A stretch of DNA of 64,000 bases from Methylocystis sp. MJC1 (GTDB taxonomy: Bacteria > Pseudomonadota > Alphaproteobacteria > Rhizobiales > Beijerinckiaceae), in assembly GCF_026427715.1 (NCBI RefSeq), contig NZ_CP107558.1, forward strand, positions 3,193,001-3,257,000, read 5' to 3'. Positions 1 through 12,800 of the stretch are shown one piece after another. A program made the position numbers and the translations under genes. Below the pieces are notes generated by a model. The model saw nothing but the letters and a program-made list of their open reading frames with translations, was not told the origin of the DNA and made no database searches. Within the stretch, counting starts at the first letter, position 1, and each line of letters starts with the position of its first letter.

Positions 1-503
1 GCGCCGCCGCCATTGCCGCCGCCGCCCGCCGCCGCAACGCCAGCCGCCGCGCCGCCGGCGCCGAGCAGCGCCAAAGGCAAGAGCCCAATATCAGGCAATC
101 CGCCGGCTTCTTCCGGCGCCGTCTGGTCGAGGACTCGTCCGCATGAATCCTCTGGAAGAATGGGCTGAAGGATGCCTTGGCGGTCGTCCCTGAACAGGAC
201 TTCAATATAACGGCCGTCTGCGCCCTCAACTTTGGCGTCTGCGCAGTCGGTTTTTTCTAGCAACAAGACGGGACGGCCGTCCGCGTCGTCTTTGAAAAAG
301 TTATTCAGGCGAATCCACTCGCCATTCGTCAACACAAGAATAAGGTCGTCGCCCTGCCGCTCGTAAACAGCAACCTTATCGGCCTGGAGAGCCAATGCGA
401 CGCGCGCCGCGTGGCCTGCATCCAAAGTGGCCTTTTTCCCTGACAAAATAACCGTGTGAGCTGCGTGCGACCCAGAGTGGACGACTTGCGTGCGAAGCTT
501 CAT
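1..503 (-). CDS. BapA/LapA-type giant adhesin, N-terminal fragment
   Basis: Partial gene read from an ATG at 503 towards the left edge, open to position 1 (about 167 residues visible). The first ~85 residues (start MKLRTQVVHSGSHAAH, then a segment with NGEWIRLNNFF and RPVLLLEKTD) look like the BapA-type prefix domain at the N-terminus of very large secreted RTX adhesins. After it come a proline/acid linker, a short hydrophobic stretch (LLPLALLGAGG) and an Ala/Gly-rich linker, which explains the low-complexity GCC/GCG repeats at 1-60. Family proteins are exported by type I secretion and mediate biofilm and surface attachment. The repeat body and C-terminus lie outside the window. The assignment rests on the N-terminal pattern alone. 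Confidence 0.7.
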   Translation of the reverse strand, partial: MKLRTQVVHSGSHAAHTVILSGKKATLDAGHAARVALALQADKVAVYERQGDDLILVLTNGEWIRLNNFFKDDADGRPVLLLEKTDCADAKVEGADGRYIEVLFRDDRQGILQPILPEDSCGRVLDQTAPEEAGGLPDIGLLPLALLGAGGAAAGVAAAGGGGNGGG

Positions 504-920
504 TCCAGCCCTCCGTGGAAGCCTTGCGCCCTCCTGTTGCGGGCCGGCTCCATCAAGACAATGCAAAAAGACTCTTAGGCTCGCGGGCGCCGCGCTCGTC
601 TGTCGCCGATGTAACTGCGCCGATGCGCCAACATGAGAGATGCAACGACGAACTCGGCGACTACTGCTGCTCAGCGCCTTCGAATCCCAAATTGTGAGTC
701 AGTTTGTGCGATCGCAAAGTGGACGTCTTGCGTCTGGAGGAACTGTTTTTGATCTATTCTGATCAGCGCGCTGATCGGCATTTCCGATAATCTTCTTTGG
801 CGCGCCAGAACGCGCGCAAGATGAAATACTGCAAGGAGTTTTAGTCGTAGACATTTGCTTGTTAGCAATCGCCGCGCTGCACAAACCGATTCAAATTAAA
901 GTTGGTTTTGAGTTAATCTC
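504..920. other. Intergenic region upstream of the adhesin
   Basis: About 417 bp between the adhesin start and the ftsH stop, with no convincing gene. It should hold the adhesin promoter, reading leftwards. The only clear structure is the palindrome at 761-776. Confidence 0.5.
761..776. repeat. Perfect 16-bp palindrome
   Basis: GATCAGCGCGCTGATC is perfectly self-complementary. It lies about 260 bp upstream of the adhesin start. It could be an operator for a dimeric regulator or a chance palindrome; no other copy was noticed. Confidence 0.4.
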
Positions 921-2795
921 TCATTCGGTCGCATGGCCCGCGCCGACATGCGCAGGACCCTGCGTCAAAACCACCGCTTTCACGCGGGCTGACAGCGCCG
1001 CCAAATCCTCTTCGCCGAAAGTTTCCGTTTCGAGCAGGCGCTCCGCCGACTCCCGATGCACGGATGCGCAAGCACTCAGGACGTCGGTCGCCCGTTCGAA
1101 AGCCTCTTCGACAAGGCGGCCGATCGCTTCGTCGATCCTTGCGCTGGTTTCGTCGCTCATGTCCGATTGCTGCGGACCGAGACCCTGCAGGTCGAGGTAA
1201 CGCGGTCGTTCGACGACGAATGACGCGCGCCCGATCTCTTCTTCCATGCCGTAGCGCGTGACCATGGCGCGCGCCATCTCCGTTGCGCGTTGCAGATCGT
1301 CGGCGGCGCCGGTGGTCGCCTCTTGGAAAACGAGCATTTCCGCCGCTCTGCCGCCGAGCAGAACGGTCATGCGGTGGAGGAGCTCCGTGCGGGTCATCAG
1401 ATAGCGGTCTTCTGTTGGCATTTGCATCGTATAACCGAGTGCGCCGAGGCCGCGGGGGATGATCGACACTTTCTTGATTGGATCGACGTCCGGCAGCGCC
1501 ATAGCGACAATTGCATGGCCCATCTCGTGATAGGCCACGATACGGCGCTCTCGCGGATTGAGGATTCGCTTACGCTTCTCGGGGCCGGCCAGAACGCGCT
1601 CGATCGCAGCGGTGAAATCGGCGGCCGAAACCGACTCGGCCTTACGCCGCGTCGCCAGCATTGCCGCCTCGTTCACCAGATTGGCGATGTCGGCGCCCGT
1701 GAACCCAGGGGTCATCGCCGCGATTTGTCCGGCGTCCACATCGCTGGCCAATTTAATTTTCGCCAAATGGACCTGAAGAATGGCGACGCGGCCATTCTTG
1801 TCGGGCCGGTCGACCGAAATCTGACGGTCGAAGCGCCCGGCGCGCAAAAGCGCCGGGTCGAGCACCTCCGGCCGATTTGTCGCGGCGAGCAGCACGACGC
1901 CAATCGTCGGATCGAAGCCGTCGAGCTCGCTCAAAAGCTGGTTGAGCGTTTGCTCTTTCTCGTCATGGCCGCCGCTCAGGCCGGAAATTCCTCTGGCGCG
2001 GCCGAGCGCATCCAGTTCGTCGATGAAAATAATGCAGGGCGCCGTCGCGCGCGCCTGTGCAAAGAGATCGCGAACGCGCGCGGCGCCGACGCCGACGAAC
2101 ATTTCGACGAACTCCGAGCCGTTGATGGAGAAGAAAGGAACGGCTGCCTCACCGGCCACTGCACGGGCAAGCAGGGTCTTGCCGGTTCCTGGCGGGCCGA
2201 CGAGCAGGATGCCCTTGGGAACATGCGCGCCGAGCCGGCCATAGGTCGCCGGGTCTTTGAGAAAGGCCACGATCTCCTGAAGCTCTTCCTTGGCTTCATC
2301 CACCCCGGCGACGTCGCGAAAGCCAATCTTGATATCCTTTTCGATGAATATCTTCGCCTTGCTCTGGCCGACGGACATGATCGAGCCGAGCCCCTGGCCT
2401 AGACGTCGTGAAAAGTAGCTCCAGATCAGGAAGAAGATCGTCGCCGGCAGAATCCAGGAAAGAATCATCGAAATCCATGTGTGCTCCACGGCGCCGGTGT
2501 ATTTCACCTTCGCGGCTTCCAGCTCCTGGGCGAAATTCGGATCGACGCGGACGGCGATGACGTCCTTGCGCCCGTCGGCCATCGGCTTTTTCAGCGTGGC
2601 GCGCACAGCCTTGTCGCCGACCTCGACCTCCGCGATCTTTCCTTCGCGCAGCATGTCGTAGAATTCGCTGTAAGCGACGACGTCTGTGCGGGTGTATGTC
2701 TCCAGAAGCTGCTGCAGAACGAGGATCGCCGTGAGCGCAAAAAGGAAATAGCCGATATCGAAATGTGCTCTGGGTTTGTCGTTGGATTGAGCCAT
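921..2795 (-). CDS. ftsH: FtsH-type ATP-dependent zinc metalloprotease
   Basis: A 624-residue inner-membrane AAA+ protease that extracts and degrades membrane and short-lived cytosolic proteins. It has two N-terminal membrane segments (about 14-32 and 108-127) flanking a periplasmic domain. The AAA+ module shows Walker A GPPGTGKT (200-207), Walker B IIFIDE (255-260) and the second region of homology [20 protein letters not shown]. The M41 zinc site is HEMGH (423-427), with an Asp in GAADDLQ probably the third ligand. Most FtsH proteins have HEAGH; Met at the third position still fits HExxH. The gene is divergent from the N-ATPase operon with 185 bp between starts. Alphaproteobacteria normally carry a housekeeping ftsH elsewhere, so this may be a paralogue, but that cannot be judged from this window. 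Confidence 0.9.
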   Translation of the reverse strand: MAQSNDKPRAHFDIGYFLFALTAILVLQQLLETYTRTDVVAYSEFYDMLREGKIAEVEVGDKAVRATLKKPMADGRKDVIAVRVDPNFAQELEAAKVKYTGAVEHTWISMILSWILPATIFFLIWSYFSRRLGQGLGSIMSVGQSKAKIFIEKDIKIGFRDVAGVDEAKEELQEIVAFLKDPATYGRLGAHVPKGILLVGPPGTGKTLLARAVAGEAAVPFFSINGSEFVEMFVGVGAARVRDLFAQARATAPCIIFIDELDALGRARGISGLSGGHDEKEQTLNQLLSELDGFDPTIGVVLLAATNRPEVLDPALLRAGRFDRQISVDRPDKNGRVAILQVHLAKIKLASDVDAGQIAAMTPGFTGADIANLVNEAAMLATRRKAESVSAADFTAAIERVLAGPEKRKRILNPRERRIVAYHEMGHAIVAMALPDVDPIKKVSIIPRGLGALGYTMQMPTEDRYLMTRTELLHRMTVLLGGRAAEMLVFQEATTGAADDLQRATEMARAMVTRYGMEEEIGRASFVVERPRYLDLQGLGPQQSDMSDETSARIDEAIGRLVEEAFERATDVLSACASVHRESAERLLETETFGEEDLAALSARVKAVVLTQGPAHVGAGHATE

Positions 2796-2881
2796 GATGA
2801 AATCACTTCCCCACGAAGCGCCACCGGGTGGCGGCCAGTTTGGCGGTCATTCCCCCTTGCAGGGAAGCTTATCGAGCATAG

Positions 2882-5051
<2,170 letters not shown>

Positions 5052-5055
<4 letters not shown>

Positions 5056-5342
5056 ACGAGCCAAGCCCTTCGCGCTCGACAGAAAGGCTGGCGGAGGCCG
5101 CGCGCAAGGCCGCGACGCGCGAGCGGGAGCTTCACGACAACCCCGAGCCCTCCTTCGGGAGGCGCCTTGGACAGATGGGCGTCCTCGGCTGGACAATCGT
5201 CACGCCTGCCCTGCTCGGGCTCTTCGCCGGCCGTTGGCTGGACAAAACGATGCACTCCGGCGTCTTCTTCTCGGCCCCGCTTGTCATGCTGGGCGCCGCG
5301 CTTGGACTATGGCTTGCCTGGAAATGGATGTCCCGCCAATGA
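5052..5342 (+). CDS. atpQ: N-type ATPase accessory membrane protein AtpQ
   Basis: 96 residues with a charged N-terminal helix (~1-40) and two predicted membrane helices (about 43-62 and 70-90). This matches the small AtpI/'ATPase gene 1'-like protein placed between atpC and atpR in N-ATPase operons. AtpQ and AtpR are specific to this ATPase family and are thought to help assemble the membrane sector. Start and stop codons overlap both neighbours by 4 nt (ATGA). Confidence 0.85.
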
Positions 5343-5632
5343 CTCTATCGATGCACCTCCCGGTCATTTCATTGACGCTCCAGCTATGCATCGGGGCCGT
5401 GGTTGGCGCGGCCGTGGGCTATGGCTATTTCTCCGCCCTGTGGTGGAATGTTCTGCTGATGGACCGCGGCGCCACTGCGGGCGCGCTGTTTCTGTTCGCA
5501 GCGAGGCTTGGGCTGCTGGCGCTGACTCTTTTCGGCCTTGTTCAAATCGGCGCCCTCGCGCTCCTTGCTGGCGCGGCGGGGCTCCTTGCGGCGCGACGCC
5601 TCTTGATAAAGCGCATCGGAGACGGGCCATGA
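5339..5632 (+). CDS. atpR: N-type ATPase membrane protein AtpR
   Basis: 97 residues, almost entirely three hydrophobic helices. The start at 5339 is fixed by the ATGA overlap with atpQ; the same frame is open further upstream but that part overlaps atpQ and is not coding. Position between atpQ and atpB is diagnostic for AtpR, the second N-ATPase-specific small membrane subunit. An Arg follows FAARLGLLALTLFG in the second helix; charged residues in AtpR helices have been suggested to interact with the c ring. Overlaps atpB by 4 nt. Confidence 0.85.
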   Translation: MTLSMHLPVISLTLQLCIGAVVGAAVGYGYFSALWWNVLLMDRGATAGALFLFAARLGLLALTLFGLVQIGALALLAGAAGLLAARRLLIKRIGDGP

Positions 5633-6336
5633 TCGGCTCGCCGCTCGAAACCGAGATCGCTTTTCATCTCGGCCCTATTCCCATCGCAACGCCGGTTGTC
5701 ACCACCTGGGCGCTGATGGCCTTCCTCGTTGCGGCAAGCGCGCTGGCGACGCGGCGTCTCACTCTGCGGCCTGGAAACATTCAAGCCTTCCTCGAATTGA
5801 TCGTCGATACGCTCGATTCCCAAGTGCGCGACACGATGCGGGTCGCGCCCGATCCCTATCGCGCTTTGTTCGGAACGATCTTTCTTTTCATTCTTCTCGC
5901 CAATTGGTCTGCGCTCATTCCCGGCGTCGAGCCGCCCACTGCGCGTCTGGAGACAGATGCGGCGCTCGCGCTCGTGGTTTTCGCCGCGACAATCTACCAC
6001 GGTCTCAGAACGCAAGGTCTTTGGGGCTATCTGAAGACTTTTGCGGAGCCGAGCCTCTTCATGGTTCCTCTCAATCTCGTCGAGCAGATCACGCGCAGCT
6101 TTTCGCTGATCGTGCGCCTCTTCGGCAATGTCATGAGCGGCGTCTTCGTCATCGGCATTGTTCTGTCGCTCGCCGGCCTCCTCGTGCCCATTCCCTTGAT
6201 GGCGCTCGACCTGCTGACGGGAGCGGTGCAGGCTTATATTTTTGCAACGCTCGCAATGGTATTTACAGCGGCGGCCATCGCCCCCGAGACGGACGCTGCG
6301 CAGGGCTCTGACGGAGCGCAACATGGATCAAATTGA
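5629..6336 (+). CDS. atpB: N-type ATPase subunit a
   Basis: 235-residue membrane stator subunit forming the ion half-channels. Multiple membrane helices are visible. The essential stator arginine is R163 in [15 protein letters not shown], the family signature. The start at 5629 is the ATG overlapping the atpR stop; an open reading frame further upstream belongs to a non-coding frame. The 3' end overlaps atpE by 14 nt. Confidence 0.93.
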   Translation: MIGSPLETEIAFHLGPIPIATPVVTTWALMAFLVAASALATRRLTLRPGNIQAFLELIVDTLDSQVRDTMRVAPDPYRALFGTIFLFILLANWSALIPGVEPPTARLETDAALALVVFAATIYHGLRTQGLWGYLKTFAEPSLFMVPLNLVEQITRSFSLIVRLFGNVMSGVFVIGIVLSLAGLLVPIPLMALDLLTGAVQAYIFATLAMVFTAAAIAPETDAAQGSDGAQHGSN

Positions 6337-6568
6337 AAATATAAGCGTTCTGGCCGCCGCGATCGCGGTCTCCTTCGGCGCGATCGGCCCCGCCTTGGCA
6401 GAAGGCAAGGCCGTCGCCGCGGCCATGGAAGCCATTGCGCGGCAGCCCGAGGCCGCAGGCGTTTTGTCACGCACGCTTTTCGTTGGCCTCGCCATGATCG
6501 AGACCATGGCGATCTACTGCCTAGTCGTCGCGTTGCTGCTTCTCTTCGCCAATCCTTTTGTGAAATAG
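6323..6568 (+). CDS. atpE: N-type ATPase c subunit (rotor ring)
   Basis: 81-residue hairpin of two membrane helices joined by the polar loop ARQPEA. The ion-binding carboxylate is E60, followed by T61 (MIETMAIY). A second carboxylate, E27, lies in helix 1 four residues after P23 (IGPALAEG). By comparison with the Ilyobacter c subunit these match positions 65, 66, 32 and 28, a two-carboxylate site. Na+ coupling was proposed for N-ATPases from such residues, but the Burkholderia pseudomallei N-type rotor was reported to be proton-specific, so the ion stays open. Start chosen at 6323 (MDQIENIS); it overlaps atpB. Confidence 0.93.
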   Translation: MDQIENISVLAAAIAVSFGAIGPALAEGKAVAAAMEAIARQPEAAGVLSRTLFVGLAMIETMAIYCLVVALLLLFANPFVK

Positions 6569-6580
6569 GCGCGTCGAAAC

Positions 6581-7318
6581 ATGCGCATCGATTGGTGGAC
6601 GCTTTCGCTGCAGACCATCAATGCGTTGGTGCTGATTTGGCTATTGGCCTATTTCCTCTTCAAGCCGATTGCCAATGTCATCGCCGAGCGCAAAGCGACG
6701 GCCGCGCGGCTTCTCGATGAAGCCGAACAGGCGAAATCCGCCGCCGAGGCGGCGCGCGATGAAGAAAAAGCCGCCCTTGCCGATCTCGCCGAGCGTCGTT
6801 CCGCCGCTTTGGCGGCGGCCGAGAAGGAGACGGAAGCCAGAAAGGAAGCCTTGCTTGCGGCCGCGCGCGTCGACGCCGATCATCTGCGCGCGGACGCTCG
6901 AGCCGAGGCGGCGCGCGACGCCGCGTTTTCGCGCAAGGCGCAAATGAAACACGCCGGTGCGCTGGCCATCGACATTGCGAAGCGCGCCCTTGAGCGTCTT
7001 CCGCCATCGAGCCTCGTCTCCGGTTTTATCGAGGGTTTGGCGCGGACCGCAACTCAGTTGCCGCCGGAAGCAAAGCTCGATTTTGAGGAGGGAGACGCCC
7101 GGCTCAAGGCGCCACGGGCTTTGACCCCTCAGGAGGAAGCCGACTGCCGCCGCGCTTTGGAGACGGCGTTCGGTCGGCCGATCGACTTCTCCGTCGAGAG
7201 CGACCCCTCGCTCATCGCCGGGTTGGAGCTCGAAAACCGCCATACGTCGGTCCGCAACAGCCTGAGCGCCGACCTCGCCCGCATTGCGGCGTCGCTGGAC
7301 AGTGACGATGCAAAATGA
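6581..7318 (+). CDS. atpF: N-type ATPase subunit b with delta-like C-terminus
   Basis: 245 residues, much longer than a typical b subunit (~156). It has an N-terminal membrane helix (about 8-27) and a long Ala/Glu/Arg-rich coiled coil (35-135). Residues ~178-238 read [19 protein letters not shown], then [10 protein letters not shown] (208-217) and a [10 protein letters not shown] segment. This resembles the C-terminal domain of the canonical delta subunit (pattern LT.EQ...L, DPSLIGG, S.R..L..L). The operon has no separate delta gene, so this protein may join b and delta roles in the peripheral stalk. It overlaps atpA by 11 nt. Confidence 0.9.
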   Translation: MRIDWWTLSLQTINALVLIWLLAYFLFKPIANVIAERKATAARLLDEAEQAKSAAEAARDEEKAALADLAERRSAALAAAEKETEARKEALLAAARVDADHLRADARAEAARDAAFSRKAQMKHAGALAIDIAKRALERLPPSSLVSGFIEGLARTATQLPPEAKLDFEEGDARLKAPRALTPQEEADCRRALETAFGRPIDFSVESDPSLIAGLELENRHTSVRNSLSADLARIAASLDSDDAK

Positions 7319-8858
7319 GCCCGCGCCGATAATCGACCCTTGGGTCGCCTGGCTCGAGGAGCGGCGCAACCGTCTGGCGGGAATCGCGCTCGAGCCAAGC
7401 ATCGCGCAGATCGGCCGCGTCGAAAGCTTCGCCGATGGCGTGGCCTTCGTCTCAGGCCTGCCTCAGGCGCGGCTGAATGAACTGCTGCGCTTCGAAAATG
7501 GAAGCCTCGGATTCGCCACCACGCTCGACGTGGACCGCGTCGGCGTGGTGTTGCTCGACGAGGCCGAGAGCGTGGAAGCGGGCACGAAAGTCGCGGGCCT
7601 CGGCGAGACGGCGAGTGCCCCGGTCGGTCCTGGTCTTCTTGGCCGGGTCATCGACCCGCTTGGACGACCGCTCGACAACGCCGGCCCGATCCTCGCAGAG
7701 AGCTATCACCCCGTAGAGCGCAACGCCCCCGCGATTTACGATCGCGATCTTGTCACAGAGCCCGTCGAGACCGGCCTGCTTGTCATCGACTCGATGTTTC
7801 CGATCGGCCGCGGCCAACGCGAGCTCATCCTCGGCGATCGCGCGACCGGCAAGACGGCGATCGCCATCGACGCCATCCTCAATCAGAAACATTCCGATGT
7901 AATTTGCATTTATGTGGCCATCGGACAAAGGGCGACGGCTGTCGAGCGCGCCATCGACTCTGTGCGGGCCCGCGGCGCGATCGAGCGCACGATATTCGTC
8001 GTGGCCGCCGCCTCCAGCGCGCCCGGCCTCCAATGGATCGCGCCCTTCGCCGGCATCACCATGGCGGAGTATTTTCGCGATCGTGGCAGCCATGCGCTCG
8101 TCATCATAGACGACCTGACCAAACATGCCGCCACCCATCGCGAGCTGGCCCTGCTCACGCGCGAGCCGCCAGGACGCGAAGCCTATCCTGGCGATATTTT
8201 TTACCTCCATGCGCGCCTCCTCGAACGCGCCGCCAAGCTCTCAAAGGCCAAGGGCGGCGGCTCGCTGACCGCGCTCCCCATCGCCGAGACGGAGGCCGGC
8301 AATCTTTCGGCCTATATCCCAACCAATCTCATATCCATCACCGACGGTCAGATCGTTCTCGACTCGCGCCTCTTCGCGGCAAATCAGCGCCCTGCCGTCG
8401 ATGTCGGCTTGAGCGTCAGCCGCGTGGGCGGCAAGGCGCAGCCGCCGGCGCTCAAGCAGGCTTCGGCGCGGCTGCGGCTGCAATATTCCCAATTTCTCGA
8501 ATTGGAGCTGTTCAGCCGGTTTGGCGGCGTTTCAACCGGCCTCGTTCGCAACGAGATCATACGCGGGCAAAAGATCCGCGCTTTGCTGACGCAACCAAGA
8601 TTCGAGCTGCTGCGGCAAGCCGATCAGGTCGCCCTCCTCGTGGCGCTCGAAGCCGGCGTTCTGGATCCTTTGACGCCGGCGGCGATCTGGCAATTTCGCG
8701 AGCATCTTCCTGAGCGTCTCGACAGGGACGCGCCCGAGACGGTCGCCGCTTGCCGATCAGGCGCGGCGCTCGCCGACGAGACTCGCGCCGCGCTGCTTCT
8801 CGTCGCGCGAGCCCTCGCGGCGGAAACGGGCGCAGCCAGTACCGAGGCGCCGGCATGA
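7308..8858 (+). CDS. atpA: N-type ATPase alpha subunit
   Basis: 516-residue non-catalytic nucleotide-binding subunit. Walker A is GDRATGKT (176-183). The usual alpha features follow ([45 protein letters not shown]). The start at 7308 (MQNEPAPI) overlaps the atpF end; a longer in-frame start at 7284 would overlap atpF further and adds nothing conserved. The 3' end overlaps atpG (ATGA). Confidence 0.94.
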   Translation: MQNEPAPIIDPWVAWLEERRNRLAGIALEPSIAQIGRVESFADGVAFVSGLPQARLNELLRFENGSLGFATTLDVDRVGVVLLDEAESVEAGTKVAGLGETASAPVGPGLLGRVIDPLGRPLDNAGPILAESYHPVERNAPAIYDRDLVTEPVETGLLVIDSMFPIGRGQRELILGDRATGKTAIAIDAILNQKHSDVICIYVAIGQRATAVERAIDSVRARGAIERTIFVVAAASSAPGLQWIAPFAGITMAEYFRDRGSHALVIIDDLTKHAATHRELALLTREPPGREAYPGDIFYLHARLLERAAKLSKAKGGGSLTALPIAETEAGNLSAYIPTNLISITDGQIVLDSRLFAANQRPAVDVGLSVSRVGGKAQPPALKQASARLRLQYSQFLELELFSRFGGVSTGLVRNEIIRGQKIRALLTQPRFELLRQADQVALLVALEAGVLDPLTPAAIWQFREHLPERLDRDAPETVAACRSGAALADETRAALLLVARALAAETGAASTEAPA

Positions 8859-9691
8859 GCAGCGACCAGCTGGCCGATATCGGCAAGCGCATCGCCGCCA
8901 CGCGTCAGCTGGAAACAGTTTTTACCGCCATGCGCGGACTCGCCGCGGCGCGCAGCCGCGAGGCGCAGAAGAGTCTCGATGGCGTGCGTTCCTATGCGCA
9001 TGCCGTGGGCGAGGCGATTCAGACTGCGTTGGTATGTGCGCCCAATGAGCCAGTGACGCCTCCTGCCGCACCGAAGCACATCGTCCTGGCTTTCTGCTCC
9101 GAACAGGGATTTGTCGGCGCTTTCGATGAACGCGTGCTGCGCGCCGCGACGCGCGCGGGATCACCAGCGTCATTCTATGTCGTGGGGCAGAAGGGAAAGG
9201 CGAGCGCGATCGAGCATGGCGTGACGGTCGCATGGTCGACGCCGATGGCCGCTCACGCCGTCGATGCGCCGGCGGTCGCCGAACGCATTGCTGACGCGCT
9301 CTATGAGGAGGTCGCCTCAGGCGAGAGGACGCATGTGACGCTCGTGCATATGGCGCCCTCGGTTGTTTCCGGGCTGGACATCGTGACGCGCCCGCTCATC
9401 CCGCTCGATCTCGCCCGCTTCCCGGCGGCGAGCAATCGCGCGCCGCCCATATTCAATCTGTCGCCGCCGCTGCTCTTATCCGAGCTTGCGGAAGAATATG
9501 TCTTTGCGGAACTCTGCGAGGCGACGCTCCTTTCTTTCGCATCGGAGAATTTCGCGCGCATGCAGGCGATGAGCTCGGCGCGCAGCAATGTACGTAAGAC
9601 GCTCGATGAGCTTACGGCCCGCCACCGGCAATTGCGGCAAGAACAAATCACCGAAGAGTTGATGGAGCTTTCGCGCTCCTCGGGAGTCTAA
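8855..9691 (+). CDS. atpG: N-type ATPase gamma subunit
   Basis: 278-residue central-stalk subunit and last gene of the N-ATPase operon. N-terminal coiled-coil helix starts [19 protein letters not shown]. The C-terminal helix includes [30 protein letters not shown], the conserved rotor region. The start at 8855 is set by ATGA coupling to atpA. The gene is followed by a short inverted-repeat element at 9703. Confidence 0.9.
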   Translation: MSSDQLADIGKRIAATRQLETVFTAMRGLAAARSREAQKSLDGVRSYAHAVGEAIQTALVCAPNEPVTPPAAPKHIVLAFCSEQGFVGAFDERVLRAATRAGSPASFYVVGQKGKASAIEHGVTVAWSTPMAAHAVDAPAVAERIADALYEEVASGERTHVTLVHMAPSVVSGLDIVTRPLIPLDLARFPAASNRAPPIFNLSPPLLLSELAEEYVFAELCEATLLSFASENFARMQAMSSARSNVRKTLDELTARHRQLRQEQITEELMELSRSSGV

Positions 9692-9702
9692 TGGCCGCTC
9701 CC

Positions 9703-9807
9703 TGTCATTCCCGACGCTCGCGAAGCGAGTGATGGGGGATCCAGAGCAAAGACACGGTGTTTTGGCTCTGGATTCCCGGTCGGGCTTTCAGCCCGCCGGG
9801 AATGACA
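9703..9807. repeat. REP/MITE-like inverted-repeat element, copy 1
   Basis: 105-bp non-coding element with perfect 11-bp terminal inverted repeats (TGTCATTCCCG / CGGGAATGACA) and an inner pair around ATCCAGAGC and GCTCTGGATTCCC. The transcript would fold into a long hairpin. It lies between the convergent atpG and the RND pump gene, where it could also end transcription. A diverged second copy is at 17210-17312. Confidence 0.75.
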
Positions 9808-9828
9808 AGGCCCAATCCCGCGGGGCGC

Positions 9829-12800
9829 TCAGGCGCCCTCCGACCCGCCCGTAAGCGATGCGCGGCTGTATCCGCGCAGGAACAATTTTCTGAGCGCAGG
9901 GGCGACGATGAGGATCAGCACCGGACCAAAAAACATGCCGCCAACGACAACGGTCGCCAGCGGCCTTTGAACCTGCGAGCCAATTCCATGCGAGACGGCC
10001 GCGGGAAAGAGGCCGACGCCGGCGGAAAGGGCAGTCATCAGCATGGGCCGCATGCGCTGCTCGGCCCCGTAAAAGACCGCCTCGCTGAACTCCATTCCCT
10101 GGATCGTCAGCTCGCGGATGTAAGTAATGTTGAGAATGCCGTCCATAACGGCGACGCCGAACAAAGAGATAAAGCCGATCGCCGCCGAGACGCTGAAATT
10201 CAGGCCCGAGACATAGAGCGCAATGACGCCCCCGCCCATCGCGAAGGGAATGCCGCCAAAGGCGAGCAGGCTCTCGCGGAATGAATTGAATAGGGCATAG
10301 AGAAGAAGAAAGACCAAAGCGAGCGTCACTGGGACAACGACAAGGAGACGCTTTTTCGCCTCCTGGAGATTGTCGAATTCGCCGGCCCAGAGAATTTGAT
10401 AGCCCATCGGGAGCTTTATTGCCTTGGCGACGCGCGCCTGCGCATCAGCCACCGTGCTCCCGAGATCGCGGCCGCGGATACTAAATTTGATCGGAACGTA
10501 ACGTTGGCCGCGCTCCCGATAGATGAAGGACGCGCCGGTATCGAGGCTAATGGCCGCGACCTCCTTCAAGGGCACATAGGCATTGGGACCGTTCGGATTG
10601 GCGTAAGCCACCTTGACGTTGGTGATCGCGTCGATCGAGTTCCGATATTGCGGCGCGAGCCGCACGAGCACCGGGAATTGCCGATCGCCTTCGAGAACCG
10701 ATGTGGCAACCGCTCCCGCGACTGCGGATTGGATGACCGTATTCACGTCGCCGGCCGTGAGCCCATAACGCGCCGATTTGGCGCGATCGACGACGATGTT
10801 GAGGTTAGGTTGGCCAAGCAGATGAAACACCGCGAGGTCCTCGACGCCGGGAACCTCGGCGACCACTTTCATGGTCTGCTCGGCCAGCGCTTCCAGCACA
10901 TTCAGATCGGGCCCGACGATCTTGATCGAATTGGCGCCTTTGACGCCCGAAAGCGCCTCCTGAATGTTATCCTGAATATATTGTGAGAAATTGAAACCGA
11001 CGCCCGGAAGCGCGTCCTCGAACTCCTTTTCGAGAGTCTCGGTGAGCTTTTCCTTGGTGAGCCCAGACGGCCACTCGTCGAAGGGTTTGAGCGGCGCGAA
11101 GAGCTCGACATTGGAGAAAGGCGAGGCGTCCGAGCCATTGTCCGGCCGACCATGCTGCGAGACGACCGTCACGACCTCGGGATGCCGCAACAGAATCTCG
11201 CGCATCTTGCCGGTCGCGGATTCGCCTGCGGCGAGCGAGGTCGTCGGCGGCAGCGAAGCCCTGATCCACAGATTCCCCTCCTCGAGCGTCGGCAGGAACT
11301 CGCTCCCCAGCCGCATGGCGATCAACGCCGCGAGGAAGAGAAAGACGCCGCCGCCCGCGAGCGCGGTTTTGGGATGGGTAAGCGAGAAACGCAATGCTGG
11401 CGTATAGGCGGAGCGCAGCCAACGCACCATCAGCGTCTCGACCTCCTCGACATGGTCGGGCAGGACGATGGAGGCGAGCACCGGCGTCACCGTGAAGGTC
11501 GCGAGCAAGGCGCCGATGAGCGCATAAGCATAGGTGCGCGCCATCGGGCCGAATATCTGCCCTTCGACGCCGGTCATGGTGAAGAGCGGCAGGAAGGCGA
11601 TGATGGTGATCGTCGCTGTGAAGAAAACCGCCTTATCGACTTGCAGCGCGCTGACGAAAATCAGCCTGAGCCGGTCGGTCCACAACTGGGCGATGCCGCT
11701 TGTCTCGGTTGGAGAGGTGGCATTGGGCCCCCAGAAACCTTCGGCCAGAAGCTGCAGCAGCTCCGCGCGCTTGGCCCGCGACGCCTGAAAGTTGCGGAAG
11801 ACATTTTCAACGAGGATGACCGCCGAGTCGACGATAATGCCGAAATCCACGGCGCCGACGGAGAGCAGATTGGCGTCCTCTCCTTGCACGACCAGAACGA
11901 TGATCGCAAAAAAGAGGGCGAAAGGAATGTTGACGGCTACGATAAGCGCGCTGCGCAGATCGCCGAGGAAGATCCACTGGATGAGAAACACCAGGATCAT
12001 GCCGAAATAGAGATTGTGCAGGACGGTATGGGTCGTGACGTCGACCAGCGCGCCGCGATCGTAATAGGGATCGATGCGCACGCCCGGCGGCAGAGTTCCG
12101 TCGGCGTTGATCTTCTCGATCTCCTCCTTCACCTTGGGCAGCATGTCATGCGTATGCTGCGTGCGCCCCATCAAGACGATCGCCGCGGTGATGTCGTCCT
12201 CATAATCGCGTCCCGCCACGCCCAGCCGGGGGACAAAGCCCACCGAAACCTCTGCCACGTCCCGAACTCGGACCGGCACGCCATTCGTTTGAGACAGGAC
12301 GATATTCTCGATGTCTTCCGTACGGTAGCCGGCTGTCAGGTCCTGCGCCCCGCCATCGTCGATCAGCCCAATGCCTCTGATATTGATGGACTGCTGGCCG
12401 ATCTGTATCTCGCGCCCGCCGACATTGACGTTCGAATTGCCGATCGCCGTGACGACTTGAGGTATGGTGACGTTGAACGCCTCGAGCTTGCGGAGATCGA
12501 CGTCGACGTCGAATTGCTTGGTCGTGCCGCCCCATGAGGTGACCTGCACAATTCCGGGAATTGTCAGCAGGCGCCGGGCAATGACCCAGTCCTGGATCGT
12601 GCGGATATTGGTCAGGCCGAAATTCGGCGGCGCCTTGATCTGATAGCGGTAAATCTCGCCGGTCAGGCTCGATTGCTGAATTTGGGGGGTGATATTGTTG
12701 GGCAGATTGACGTTCTGCTGAAGGTTGACCGCGACCTGCGTCTTCGCGGCGTAGTAGTCGACGCCGTATCGAAACGTCACGCGCACGAAAGTGAGGCCAT

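Noticed and set aside
1..60. Simple GCC/GCG repeat as a DNA repeat feature
   Set aside because: It is explained by the Ala/Gly-rich linker of the adhesin coding frame.
1290..2402. Open frame on + strand inside the ftsH region
   Set aside because: Antisense shadow of ftsH; no family features.
11152..12537. Open frame on + strand (461 codons)
   Set aside because: Antisense shadow of the RND pump gene; Arg/Asp/Gly-rich composition without motifs.
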